DNA of 64,000 bases, taken from contig NC_081554.1 of assembly GCF_963082655.1 (NCBI RefSeq), positions 62,384,820 to 62,448,819 on the forward strand, written 5' to 3'. Positions 34,023-45,345 of this stretch are shown piece by piece. A program made the translations under genes and the position numbers. The DNA comes from Stomoxys calcitrans (Eukaryota > Arthropoda > Insecta > Diptera > Muscidae). Numbering within the stretch: position 1 is the stretch's first letter; the number at the start of each line of letters is the position of its first letter. The notes beneath the pieces were generated by a model. The model did not search any database, was not told where the DNA came from, and was given only the letters and a program-made list of their open reading frames with translations.

Positions 34023-35284
34023 AAGCCATAAATGCCATGCCATATACGTCGGGGTTTCCGAAAGACCATCTCTGGTGTTGATACTGTTTTGACGCTCTCT
34101 GTATAAGTTGACATTGGTAGAGTCAAGCAATAACAGATTTCAACGTCTCTTGCATAAAAGAGCACAAAGCGAAAATGTATGTCTGCTAACGATAACTTCA
34201 GTATGCCCAGGTTATGCTTAATAACCCTATTCTCATTGTAGTTTATTCATTATTTTTGCTCACAAAAAACGCAATACCTAAGAAAGTTAAAAAAAACTCC
34301 AATCTTCCTTATTGGAGATAATATATTTGCCCTTCTCCCCAAAAAAAAACTGACTTTTTGTACTTTTTAAATTCAGTTCTCATTTGTATGAAATATCGCA
34401 ATTGTTCTGTTCTGTTCTTGATGACGTTGAGTCAAACAAACCAATGCATTTCAGGCATCCTGGGATTCATGCTGACAAACAACAATGCTGTACGTTGTAC
34501 ATTTAATTAGCTCAATTTATGCAATAAAAGTTAAATTTTTCATTTCAGTTTTGTAACAGACAATTTCTGTCTATTTTAATGAAACAAAAGAACCCAGAAA
34601 ACAAAAAAAAAAAAAATGGAAAATAAAATGAAGAAATTCTTTTCTTGATTTTTATTATAAAATTCCATAGCTTTTGTGTGTGTGTGTGTGTGTGTCAGAA
34701 TAAGGCAAGAGTTCATGTTACTTATTTCGGGTGTTGCTTGGCACACAATGGAGAATCTGTTGTGTGGTGTGGTGGTAGTTGCATTTCTCTTGGTAATGGG
34801 ATTGGGTTGATAGTAACGAATGCAAATTGAGCAACAGAGTGTTGAAAATGAGACATCTTCGTTTTGGAGATATGAGTGCGCTCGTGTGTGTGTATGCGTG
34901 CAATCTGGTGACAGAGAATATGAGTATAATTGCAAAATTATGCAAATTATTAACTTTTACCTTTTTCATACAAAATAAGTCAGAGTTGCCTAGAGGAAGA
35001 CTTTTCTATGATAGTTGTAAAATTCATTAAAAATACTCCAATTGGGGAGCATTGTTTGAATGAACATACTTTCGCAGAAATGCAATGAAGCTACAACTAA
35101 TTGAGGCATTTTTTTCAGACTTTCCCCCAAGATAAAACTTAACTCACCCATTATGAATCTCAGTTTATTTTGCCAAAACATGCTTACCTGGAAAAGAAAA
35201 AAAAGTTTTATATTAGAAACGATTTAAAAAAAAAGTTTTCAAGGAAACAATCAATAAAAGGGAGTTTTATTTGGGGACTAAAAT
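34023..35284. other. AT-rich spacer with TG microsatellite
   Basis: (TG)n at 34675-34696 and an A-rich run near 34605. Open frames on both strands at 34576-35030 look low-complexity. No gene recognised. Confidence 0.4.
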
Positions 35285-35850
35285 TGCCAAAAACAAATTA
35301 TAGTCCGATTTGGACATAAAATGAATTGAAAGCTGAACATTGTATTGGTTGCCCAAAAAGAAATTGCGGATTTTTCATATAGTCGGCGTTGACAAATTTT
35401 TTCACAGCTTGTGACTCTGTAATTGCATTCTTTCTTCTGTCAGTTATCAGCTGTTACTTTTAGCTTGCTTTAGAAAAAAAAGTGTAAAAAAATTATATTT
35501 GATTAAAGTTCATTCTAAGTTTTATTAAAAATGCATTTACTTTCTTTTGAAAAATCCGCAATTACTTTTTGGGCAACCCAATAGAAGTCATTGTGTAATA
35601 TTTAAGCCCATTCGGATAAGAATTGCGCCTTGTATGGGGCTCAAGAAGCAAAATCGGTAGATCGGTTTATATGGGAGCTGTATCAAGCTATAAATCGATT
35701 CAGACCATATAGGAAACGTATGTTGATGGTCATGAGAGAAGCCGTTGTACAAAATTTCAGCCAAATCGGATGAGAAGTGCGCCCTCTAGAGGGTGACGAA
35801 ATCAAGATCCCAGATCGGTTTATATTCTTCATTATCAAAAGATAATTTGC
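35285..35850 (-). mobile_element. HINE fragment with a MITE inside
   Basis: Repeat sequence GTCCGATTTGGACATAAAATG up to GCTGAACATTGTA, a MITE, then GAAGTCATTGTGTAATATTT and GATCGGTTTATATGGGAGCT. The unbroken version (GAACATTGTAGAATTCATTG) is at 8143. Ends missing. Confidence 0.7.
35345..35581 (-). mobile_element. mariner-like MITE, copy 3
   Basis: TTGGTTGCCCAAAAAG ... TTTTTGGGCAACCCAA, TA on both sides. The interior (GTCGGCGTTGACAAATTTTT, CAGTTATCAGCTGTTACTTT) is the reverse of copy 1. Confidence 0.83.
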
Positions 35851-35983
35851 ATTGGTTAAGAACAATGCCCTGCTTTAAGCCAATATTAGATTATGTTGAA
35901 GCGGCAGTCTACCATACGCCACAGGAACAGGTTTCTACTCTTGAACCACCCATATCGCTTTAAAAAGCTCAACAATATGCGGC

Positions 35984-36197
35984 GACCTCAACGGAGGCGC
36001 AGAGGTTAGCATGTCCGCCTATGACGCTGAAGGCCTGGGTTCGAACCATCAGAAAAAATTTTCAGCGGTGGTTTTCCCCTCCTAATGCTGGTAACATTTG
36101 TGAGGTACTATGCCATGTAAAACTTCTCTCCAAAAGGTGTCGCACTACGGCACGCAGTTCGGACTCGGCTATAAAAAGCAGGCCCCTTATGTCCCTT
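35984..36197 (+). mobile_element. tRNA-derived SINE (type 1)
   Basis: A box-like GGCGCAGAGGTTAGCATGTC and B box-like CTGGGTTCGAACC, then TTCAGCGGTGGTTTTCCCCT, GTCGCACTACGGCACGCAGT and CTCGGCTATAAAAAGCAGG. Pol III promoter boxes are inferred from position in the tRNA-like head. It ends where the LINE on the minus strand starts to be legible. Confidence 0.8.
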
Positions 36198-36239
36198 AAT
36201 GTTCACAGCCCCCTCTTTGTGACCATCGGTCATTTGTTG

Positions 36240-36890
36240 TCCTTCGGGACTGGTCCTGAAAACTTAGCTTACTGACGCCAGAGGCATAGCCACAGTTTCC
36301 AGTATCCCTGGAATGTGTAGGGTAGTTCATGGTCTAGCAAGCTCATCTGCTTTACAATTCCCTGGGATATCTCTGTCGCCCGGCACCCAGAACAGGTGAA
36401 TTTTGCACTGTTCAGCCAGTTTTGAGAGATATGCGAGAGATATGCGACAGTCGAGGGAGAGATCTGCGACAGTTGAGGGCGATTTTTGTGTTGAAAAATA
36501 TGTTCTCCAGGGATTTAATGGCTGCCTGGCTGTCTGAGAAGATACTTAGGCCAATTGTCGTTACGACATTATATCATAGCTATTCCACCACTTCCCTAAT
36601 AGCAAGGATCTCCGCTTGATACACACTGCAGTGGTCGGGTAACTTTTTCGATATGACCAGTTCTTGATCTTTAAAGTGCACCCCAAAGCCCACCTGGTCG
36701 TTTAGTTTGGAACCATCCGTATAGAAGTCTATGTTACTTCTATTACCAGGGATATCGTAGTTCCATCGATTCTATCAGAAATAGGGGTACAGTACTTTTT
36801 ATCTGAAAGTGGCTCAGGTACTGTGTAATCCACACTACCTGGAACATAGGATATGGTATCAAGGATAACACAGTGTCCGAAGACACCAAA
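36240..36890 (-). pseudogene. LINE RNase H domain, broken
   Basis: In several frames the minus strand reads DFYTDGSKLNDQVGFGVHFK, KKLPDHCSVYQAEILAIREV, LSIFSDSQAAIKSLENIF, LAEQCKIHLFWVPGDRDIPG and NCKADELARP. These are the conserved blocks of a LINE RNase H, with TDGS carrying the first catalytic aspartate, AE the glutamate, DSQAA the second aspartate and the final KADELA aspartate also present. Frameshifts separate them. Confidence 0.8.
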
Positions 36891-37180
36891 TGCGAATTGC
36901 AAATTTTGCCCATGCCCAACATTTCACTAAGGAACAGGGGCAAACATTTCACATATCAATGAATGCAGTCCGATTCAAGCTTAAGCTCAATGATAAGGGG
37001 CCTCCTTTTTATAGCAGAGTCCTAACGCCGTGCCGCGGTGCGACATCTCTTTGGAGAGAAGTTTTTCATGGCATAGTACCTCACAAATGTCGTTAGCATT
37101 AGGAGGGGAAAACCACAGCTGAAAATTTTTTCTGATGGTCTCGCCAGGATTCGAACCCTTAGCCTCAGGGCAGTGGTCGC
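36890..37180 (-). mobile_element. tRNA-derived SINE (type 1) inside the LINE
   Basis: On the minus strand the B box GGGTTCGAATCCTGGCGAGA is near 37140-37160, followed by TTCAGCTGTGGTTTTCCCCT and CTCTGCTATAAAAAGGAGGC, ending near CCCCTGTTCCTTAGTGAAAT. LINE RT is on one side and LINE RNase H on the other. Exact borders not resolved. Confidence 0.78.
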
Positions 37181-37848
37181 AGCAATTCGTTTAGCCACAA
37201 TGGCATTTGATTTAACATCAAATTTAGTGCATCAGATGGTGTTGTCCACAGTGCGGCTGTGATACACAAACAGGCCATGCTTTGGATCCGTTGACTATTG
37301 AACAGAAGGTGGATTTTTGAAGCGTCGTCCACCAGACCACAACACCATATAGCATTATAGTTATGACAATTGCATGACACGGGGTTTAAAACCCCCAACT
37401 TTTGCCAATGGCTCTCTTGCAGGTGTATAGGGCAAGAGTTGGCTTTCATATCCTTTCCAAAATGCTTGATTAGAAGCTTAATGTTCTGTCCAGAAAAAAA
37501 ACCCAGGTAGTTTGTGCTTTCAGTAAATGGAACTTTCTCTCCTTCAAGGGACATTGGTGTCACTGTGGTTAGCTTGTATCTCCTGCTGAAAAGTACTACT
37601 TCTGTCTTATACGGATTTGCGCCTTGACTACTTTCGGTAGCCCACTTCGCAGTCACATGTAGGGCTTTCTGAGGTAAATCTCTAAGAGAGATGGGAAGTT
37701 TTCCCCTAGCCGCAATAGCCACATCATCAGCATACGAGACTACTTTTACACATCTTTCTTCCAGAGATAACACTATATTGTTAAGGGCTTTATTCCAAAG
37801 TAGAGGGAAAACTACGACTCGTTGAGGTGTTCCTTTGCAGACCCATTA
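37165..37848 (-). pseudogene. LINE reverse transcriptase, catalytic part
   Basis: The minus strand reads GTPQRVVVFPLLWNKALNNI from 37830, then the catalytic motif VVSYADDVAIAARG (aspartates near 37726), and NPYKTEVVLFSRRYKLT. The reading frame is open for 202 codons from 37773. The canonical GTPQGGVLSPLLWN has become GTPQRVVVFPLLWN. This piece starts right at the HINE border, so its upstream part lies beyond 39531. Confidence 0.82.
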
Positions 37849-39531
37849 TTATACCCACCACCGAAGGACATTTTGACATTTCGTTTGAAATACTTCGAAA
37901 TATCCATTTCCGACCCTATAAAGTATATATATTCTTGATCGTCGTAAAAATCTAAGACGATCTAGCCCGTCCATCTGTCCGTCCGTCTGTCGGTCGAAAT
38001 CACACTACAGTCTTTTAAAATAGAAATATTGAGCTGAAACTTTGCACAGATTCTTTTTTTGTCCATTAGCAGATTAAGTTCAAAGATGGGCTATCGGACT
38101 ATATCTTGATATAGCCCCCATATAGACCACGATCCGCCGATTTAGGGTCTTAGGCCTATAAAAGCCACATTTATTATCCGATTTTGCTGAAAGTTGAGAA
38201 AGTGAGCTATGTTAGGCCAGTCAATATCTTTCTTCAATTTGGCCTCGATCGGTTCTGATTTGAATATAACTGCCATATAGACCGATCTCTCGATTTAAGG
38301 TCATGGACCAATAAAAGACGCATTTATTGTCTGATTTTGACAAAATTTGGGACAGTGAGTTGTGATAGACTCTTCGACATTCTATTTTAATTTTGGCCCA
38401 GATCTGTTCAGATTTGGATATAGTGGACATATAGACTGATCTCTCGATTAAAGGTTTTGCGCCCATAAAAGGCGCATTTAAAATCCGATTTCGCTGAAAT
38501 TTGGTACAGTGACTTATGTAAGGCTTTTCGACATCCGTGTCTTATATGGTTCAGATCGGTATATATTTGGATATAGCTGCCATTTGGGGCGATCTCTGGA
38601 TTTAAGGTTTTGGGCCCATTAAAGGCGCATTTATTGTCCGATTTCCCCGAAATTTTGGACAGTGAGTTATGTTAGGCTTTTCGACACCCTCTTCAATTTT
38701 AATCAATAAGGACTCGGGCCCATATAAGGCGCATTTATTGTCTGATTTCGTCGAAATTTGGGACAGTGAGTTGTGTTAGGGCCTTCGACATCTTTTTTCA
38801 ATGTGGCCCAGATCGGTGCAGATTTGAATATAGCTGCCATTTAGGCCGATCTCTGGATATAAGGTTTTGGGCTCATTAAAGGCGCATTTATTGTCCGATT
38901 TCGCCGAAATTTGGGACAGTGAGTTATGTTAGGCCTTTCGACGCCCTCTTCAATAGCAATCAGTAAGGCCTTGGGCCCATAAAAGGCGTATTTATAGTGA
39001 GTTGTGTAAGGGCCTTCGACATCTTTTTTCAATGCGGCCCAAATCGGTCCAGATTTGAATATAGCTGCCAGGGCTTTGAATATAGCTGTTAGGGCCTTCG
39101 ACATCCTTCTTCACTTTGGCCCAGATCGGTCCGTATTTCAATATAGCTGTCATATAGACCGATCTCTCTATTTAAAGTCTTGACCTCATAAAAGGCGCAT
39201 TTAGAATCCGATTTCGCTGAAATTTGACACAGTGACTTATGTTAGGCTTCTCGACATCCGTGTGTTATATGGTTCTGATCGGTCTATATGTGGATATAGC
39301 TACCAAATAGACCAATATTTTGTTCTACAAAATTGAACAATGAGTTGTATTTATTAGACCACTCAATGTCCGTGCCGAATATGGTCCAAATCGGACTATA
39401 TTTCGTTATAGCTGCTATGGGGACATAAATTATGCACTTTTCATCGGATTATGACGAAAGGTGGTTTACATGCCCGAGGTGGTGGGTATCCCAAGTTCGG
39501 TGCTGCCGAACTGAACGCCTTTTTACTTGTT
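37849..39531 (+). mobile_element. full-length HINE inserted in the LINE
   Basis: 5' end TATACCCACCACCGAAGGAC at 37850, core GACCCTATAAAGTATATATA, tract CCATCTGTCCGTCCGTCTGT. About seven internal repeats follow, then hairpin GTTCGGTGCTGCCGAACTGA near 39495-39514 and TTTTTACTTGTTT. LINE sequence resumes on the same strand on both sides. The small spacer around 39065-39095 repeats GGGCTTTGAATATAGCTG. Confidence 0.86.
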
Positions 39532-40165
39532 TAGATCTACAAATCTCTAGCCTGCCGTAATGTATCTTTAGAAAGTAAGTTATTGATGAACTTTTTTTGC
39601 GGTAATGTTGATGCCCAGCTCCTTCACGATTAACGGCGGTTTTACATTATTGAAAGCATCTTCAATGTAAATAAATCCTACGTTTGTAAATATATTTCCT
39701 AACAGCGGGAGAACGCTTTATGTTGGCGACTAGGTCGTGAAGGGCTACTTCAATGGACTTGCCCTTACTCTATGCATGTTTTTGCCGAGACAGGCGATCT
39801 TTGCCCTAAGATTTAATTCTATCAACCTCTCAAATGTCTTCAGCATAAAGAATGACAGACTAATACAACGCAAATCTCTCGCCTATGTGTGGCAAGGTTT
39901 TCCTGCTTTTAGAATGAAAATGACCTTTGTTTCCTCCATCGAACAGGTATGGTGATACAAGCAGAGTATATCAGACTAGACCATGAAGCCTAACGGACAC
40001 AGCATGTAATTCAACCGGTGATACATCATCAGGGCCTCGCAAATTAAAAGAGTCGAAACTTTTTATCGTCCAAGGGATTTCCAACTCAGATACAATGTCC
40101 CTAATAACTACTGAGGAAGGCTTACCAGTGGCCTCCGCTGGTAAAGACAGTTAAAAATAATTATT
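39532..40165 (-). pseudogene. LINE reverse transcriptase, early part
   Basis: In shifting frames the minus strand reads SFNLRGPDDVSPVELHAVSV, KVIFIPKAGKPC, then KSIEVALHDLVANIK and GFIYIEDAFNNVKPPLIVKE, the blocks preceding the YADD motif in LINE RTs. Many stops. It continues, after the HINE, into GTPQ at 37830. Confidence 0.75.
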
Positions 40166-40889
40166 AAGATTACTCTTTACAGGAATACAAGCTCAAGGCG
40201 TCCCACTCCCCGGACCACTAACTAGTTTAAATCTAGGATTTCTTAGTCCTAGAATCACATTTCCACACGCACTTGGTTCCACCAAATCTTCTAGTCATTG
40301 CAAAGAGCTTTAGAGCACAAGGTTGGCAACAGTTCTATGCTGCTTTAGGAACACAATCTTGATAAGTGATGCAAACACTACTAAATTTGCTACTTGGCAA
40401 CTCTCGTTTTTATATGATTTTAATTATAATAGTTTCCAGCAAACGTATGTACATAAGTTCACTATGAGGAAGTAATAAAGTTTTCATATTTCAATTTTGT
40501 ATTTAATATTTTTTTTTAATGCACAAGTTATTTCTTCGCCCCAACCACTGCACTTGCAATTAATTAAAAAATATCTTTTAAAGAAATACTGCTCCAGAAA
40601 TTTGAAAAATTTAATGATATAAAATTAAATGATGATATTGCCAAATGAAAATAGTTTGCTTTCAAATGAAATATGTACCCGGATGTTAGACAAATGCAAA
40701 TGGCATACCACAGAAGAACTTCTATTGCATAGAGGACGATAATGTGGTTGTAGAAGTTAACAACGGTTTAGAATATTAATTGCTCAAATTATTCAACATA
40801 ATAAGTAAAACATATAAAATAATCTAGACCTACCCTACATTTATAAATTCGGGCTTTAGTAACAACAATATCCAAACGATCTGTTCCCC
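40166..40889. other. unassigned AT-rich sequence
   Basis: It might include further decayed LINE upstream of 40165, but no block can be read. No gene recognised. Confidence 0.35.
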
Positions 40890-41060
40890 ATATAAGTGCA
40901 AATCCGGCGATAAATATGTATGGGAGCTATATCCAAATCTGAACCGTTTTAACGAAATCTTGCAGATATGTTAAGATCCGTGCCAAATTTTTGTGCAGAG
41001 ATTGAAAATTGTGTTTATTATGGCCTTATAAGTGTTAATCGGACGAAATATATGTAGAAG
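40890..41060 (-). mobile_element. old HINE fragment
   Basis: ATGTATGGGAGCTATATCCA and ATTATGGCCTTATAAGTG resemble HINE internal repeats in minus orientation. Heavily decayed. Confidence 0.45.
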
Positions 41061-41760
41061 CTATATCTCATTGAAGATTATGTCATGCAAATGTTGACCG
41101 TGAAAGCGCCTCAAATGGTTCATCATCCGCTATGGAGAGTAACCCAATTTTGGCATACTCTCCAACATTTTGGCCTGCATTTCACGAATAAATGCTTCAA
41201 TGTGGTCTTCTAATGCGCCAATTGAAGCGGGCTTGTTTGTATAACGTTGAGCTTTAACATAGTCTAAAGGCGTTAAACCGCACGATCTAGGCGACCAACT
41301 GACCGCTCCCAAACGTGAAATAAAATGTTCTCCGAACTCACCTCTCAATAACTCCATTGTTATGTGTGCTGTGTGGCATATGGCACTATCTTGTTGTAAC
41401 CACATGTCATGCAAGTCAAGCTCTTGCAACTTGGATATCATCTAACGATAGTGCTTACCAATCACAGTTATGTTACGATTCGCATCATATTTGAAGAAGT
41501 ACGGCCCAATGATGCCACCAGCCCATAAACCGCACCAAACTGTGACTTTTCTGGATGCATTGGTAGCTCTTGCAATGCCTCGGGCTGGTCTTCGCTTCAA
41601 AATCGACAATTTTGCACCCATTGAGCCAAAAATGAGCTTCTTTCATAAAATGAAACTTTCTTAACAAAGCACGCATTTTGATAATAAAGTTAAATAATTT
41701 GTAGGACGATTCATGGTTAAATTATGGACCAAAACTGAATATGTTTGACAGCGAAATAAA
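41061..41760 (-). pseudogene. DD41D transposase fossil, second lineage
   Basis: The minus strand gives a leader TTTAACCATGAATCGTCC-like near 41710, then a deletion of the DNA-binding region, FHFMKEAHFWLNGC (the catalytic SDE is altered), KVTVWCGLWAGG-like sequence in another frame, and a long final segment LQELDLHDMWLQQDSAICHT, VSWSPRSCGLTPLDY, ending KMLESMPKLGYS. In the third catalytic region DLTPLD has become GLTPLD, but the last aspartate is kept. Leader and body are most like the fossil at 14053. Confidence 0.8.
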
Positions 41761-41966
41761 ACACGAAAAGAGCGTGAGCTATTCAAACCAGATACGAAAT
41801 CTCTCTGAGAAAGAGGGTTTAGAAATAACTCTGTTGAAAACGTTTGAAGAATATAGTTATTGTTTATTGAACGACCTGAATAAATCCGTAAGAGTTGCCA
41901 GGATCCGCTTTTTACAGGTTTAGCCACAAGGTTCGAAAACCTACTGCTCGGCTTTTTAGAAAAAGA
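41761..41966. other. short unassigned spacer
   Basis: Nothing recognised. Confidence 0.3.
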
Positions 41967-43041
41967 AACAATAAAAAAAGGCATTAAGGTCAACCTGGCC
42001 GAACATTTCGTCATAATCTGGTGAAAAAATGCATTATATATGCACCCAAAGTACGTATATTCAAATATGGTCCGAATTGGCCAAATTCGTCGTGGACATT
42101 GAGTGGTCTATTCAATTTTGGTTCAACCATCAGTCTATTTTGCAGCTTTATCCAAATAGAGACCGATTTGAACTATATAAGACACGGATTTCGAAAATCC
42201 TAACATAAGTTACTGTGCCAAATTTCAACGAAATCGGATAATAAATGTGCCTTTCATGGGGCCAAGACCCTAAATGGGAAGATCGGTCTATATGCGGCCA
42301 TATCCAAATCTGGACCTGGAAGGATATCGAAAGGCCCAACACAACTCACTGTCACAAATTTCGGTGAAATCGGATTATAAATGCGTCCTATGTGGGGCAT
42401 AACCTTAAATCCAGAGATTGATTTATATGTGGCAGCTATATTCAAGTCTGAAACGATTTTGGCCATCTTCAAGAAGGGAATCTAGGCGCCTAACTCAACT
42501 CACTATACCAACTTTCAGCGCAATCGAACATTAAATGCATATTTTATCGGCCCAAGACCTTAAATCAAGATATTGGTCTATATGGCAGCTACATCCAAAT
42601 GTGGACCGATTTGGGCCAAGCTGAAGAAGGATATCGTGTGGCCTAACACAACTCACTGTACCAAATTTCAGCAAAATCGCATAAGAATTGGGCCGTTTAT
42701 GGCGCCAAGGCCATAAATCGAGAGTTTGTTTGATATATGGCAGCTATATCCAAATCTGAACCGATCTGGGCCATCTTCAAGAAGGTTTCCTAGGGGCCTA
42801 ACTCAACTCACTATACCAAATTTCAGCAAAATCGAACAATAAATGCATGCTTTAAGGGGCCAAAGGAAGATTGGTCTATATGGCAGCTTCCAAATCTGAA
42901 CCGATTTTTGGCCAAAGTGAGGAAGAATATCGAAACTCACTGTCTTAAATTTCAGCAAAATCGGATAATAAATGAGGTTTTTATGGGCCTAAGACCTTAA
43001 ATCGGCAAATCGGCCTATATGGGGGCTATATTACTATATTA
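41967..43041 (-). mobile_element. HINE, 5' part missing
   Basis: Decayed 3' end AACAATAAAAAAAGGCATTA with hairpin remnant GTCAACCTGGCCGAAC at 41990. Internal repeats of the ATATGGCAGCTACATCCAAA type run to 43040, where a MITE sits. The minus-orientation repeat does not continue beyond the MITE. Confidence 0.7.
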
Positions 43042-43252
43042 TTGGGTTGACCAAAAAGTAATTGCGGAAGTTTTAAAAGAAAGTAAATGCATAATCAAAT
43101 ATACTTTTTTTACACTTTTTTTCTAAAGCAAGCTAAAAGTTACCGCTGATAACTGACAGAAGAAAGAATGCAATTACAGAGTCACAAGCTGTGAAAAAAT
43201 TTGTCAACGCCGACTATATGAAAAATCCGCAATTACTTTTTGGGCAACCCAA
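43042..43252 (+). mobile_element. mariner-like MITE, copy 4
   Basis: TTGGGTTGACCAAAAAGTAA ... TTTTTGGGCAACCCAA with TA flanks. Lacks about 25 bp of the left half compared with copy 1. Confidence 0.82.
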
Positions 43253-43254
43253 TA

Positions 43255-44216
43255 TATAATCCGTCCCTCCGTCTGTCTGAATCACGATAGCGGTCGAACT
43301 CGTAAAGCTAGCCGCTTGAAATTTTGAACAGATATTTTTTATTGATGTAAGTCATTGGGGATTGCAAATGAGATTTGGATATAACTCCCATATGAAACGA
43401 TCTCCCAATATGACTTCTTGATTCTCTGGGAGCCGCAATTTGTGTCCGCAATTTGAGGCTGAAATTTTGCACATGGTGTTCTTTTATGACTTCCAAGAAC
43501 TGTCCAAAATGGTCCCATATAAACCAATCGCCCAATATGACTTCTTGAGCCCCTGGAAGTCGCAATGTTTGTCTGGTTGGGGTTAGGTTAGGTAGGAGTG
43601 GCAGTCCTTTACAGACTCACTTAGACAATTTTCAGTTCATTGTGATACCACAATAGAGACAAACCAAGCCAGTAGTCTCGGGAATCGAACCCACGACCCC
43701 TACACTGGTAATTCAAGCACGCCACCAACTCGGCTACCGGGACGCCCGATTTAGCTGAAAATTTGCACATAGTGTTCCCTTATGAATTTCAACAACTGTG
43801 CCAAGTACGGTCCAAATCGGTCTATAACCGGACATAGCTCCCATGTAAACCGATCTCCCAATTTGACTTGAGCCCTTACAAGCTGCGATTTTTTTCTAAT
43901 TTGGCTAAAATTTTGCACACGGTGTTCTCTTATGACTTTTTACGGTCCAGTGCTTAGTACGGTCCAAATCGGTCTATAACCTGATATAGCTTCCATAAAA
44001 ACCGATCTGTCGATTTGACTTCTTGAGGTGAAGGAAGCCGCAATTTTTGCCCGATTTGGCTGAAAATATGCATGTAATGTTCTGTTATGACTTTTAACAA
44101 CTGTGCCTGGTACAGTCCAAATCGGTCAAGAACCTGATATAGTTACCATAGAAACCGCTCCCTCGATTTAACATCTTTAGCCGCGATTTTTGTCCGATAT
44201 GTGTGGTGGGTATATA
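43255..44216 (+). mobile_element. HINE lacking both ends, with a SINE inside
   Basis: Starts within the GTCY tract (CCGTCCCTCCGTCTGTCTGA), followed by ACGATAGCGGTCGAACTCGT as in the copy at 4629. Internal repeats run to GTGTGGTGGGTA, where the next HINE begins. A type 2 SINE lies at 43575-43747. Confidence 0.7.
43575..43747 (-). mobile_element. tRNA-derived SINE (type 2)
   Basis: The minus strand reads CGGTAGCCGAGTTGGTGGCG (A-box region) and GTCGTGGGTTCGATTCCCGA (B-box region) about 50 bp apart, as in long-variable-arm tRNAs (Ser/Leu). An unrelated tail (CTCTATTGTGGTATCACAAT, then CCTACCTAACCTAACC) follows. It is distinct from the type 1 SINE; the only copy seen in this window. Confidence 0.78.
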
Positions 44217-45345
44217 AACAAGTAAAAGTGTCGTAAATTCGGCCGAGCCGAATTTTATGTACCCTTTTCCATGGATCGCATTTGTCTAGTTCTTTGAATG
44301 AGTTTTTCAAACATATATAAGCTATATCAAGTTATTCACAGATATGTTAGAAGTCATAAAAAAAACACCCCCTCCGAAATTTCAAGAAAATCGATTAATA
44401 ATTGCGTTCTCCAAGGGCTCAGAAAGTCGAATAGGGAGATTGGTTTAAATGGCAGCTATATCAGGTTATCAACCTATTTAGACAATACTTGGAACAGTTT
44501 TTTGAAGTCCTATCAAAACGGTATATGCAAAATCTTAACTTAATTGGATAAGAATTGCGACTCCTAGAATCCCAAGGAGTCTAATCGGGACTATCATACT
44601 AGCCACTGTTGTTGGAAGTCATACCTAAACGATATGTGCAAGATTTTAGCCAAATTTAATACTAGCGCTCCAAGAAGTTCAAGAAGTCTAATTGGGAGAT
44701 CGGTTTATATGGCAGATACATATCAGGCTATGGTCCGATTTGAACCATACTTCCTCAATTGTTGGAAGTGATTCCAAAACACCACGTGAAAAATTTCAGG
44801 CAAATCGGATAAGAATTGCTCCCACTAGAAGCACAAGAATTCAAGACTCAAGATCGGTTTATACGGCAGCTATATCAAGACATGGAGCGATTTGGCCCAT
44901 TTACAATCCCAACTGACCTACACTAATAAGAAATATTTATGCAAAATGCCAAGCGCTTAGCTTAACTCCTTCGAAAGTTGGCGTGCTTTCGACAGATTGA
45001 CGGACGGACATGGCTAGATCGACTTCAAATGCCATGACGATCAAGAATATATATTGCCTATGGGGTCGTGGACGCATATTTCGAGGTGTTACAAACGGAA
45101 TGGCGAAATATTGGGTTGCCCAAAAAGTAATTGCGGATTTTTTAAAAGAAAGTAAATGCATTTTTAATAAAACTTAGAATGAACTTTAATCAAATATAGT
45201 TTTTTTTACACTTTTTTTCTAAATAACTGACAGAAGAAAGAATGCAATTACAGAGTCACAAGCTGTGAAAAAATTTGTCAACGCCGACTATATGAAAAAA
45301 CCGCAATTACTTTTTGGGCAACCCAATATTTATAAAGGGTATAAA
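44217..45345 (-). mobile_element. HINE with a MITE near its 5' end
   Basis: 3' terminus AACAAGTAAAAGTGTCGTAA at 44217 and hairpin ATTCGGCCGAGCCGAAT. Internal repeats follow, then GATTGACGGACGGACATGGC near 44995, the core block, and CGGAATGGCGAAATA before the MITE. The last 5' bases after the MITE are decayed (AAAGGGTATAAAA). Confidence 0.78.
45111..45326 (+). mobile_element. mariner-like MITE, copy 5
   Basis: TTGGGTTGCCCAAAAAGTAA ... TTTTTGGGCAACCCAA, TA on both sides, inside the 5' terminal region of the HINE. Confidence 0.83.

Larger units (their letters stand above)
36198..40165 (-). mobile_element. LINE (I/R1/LOA-group) interrupted by a SINE and a HINE
   Basis: Three legible parts on the minus strand: early RT 39532-40165, RT catalytic part 37165-37848, and RNase H 36240-36890. 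A full-length HINE (37849-39531) separates the first two and a type 1 SINE (about 36890-37180) the last two. The 5' ORF and endonuclease are not seen. Stops and frameshifts throughout mean no activity. Confidence 0.8.

Noticed and set aside
36000..36060. tRNA-like A and B boxes
   Set aside because: They belong to SINE heads with a shared non-tRNA body; no cloverleaf acceptor stem or anticodon arm could be completed by eye.
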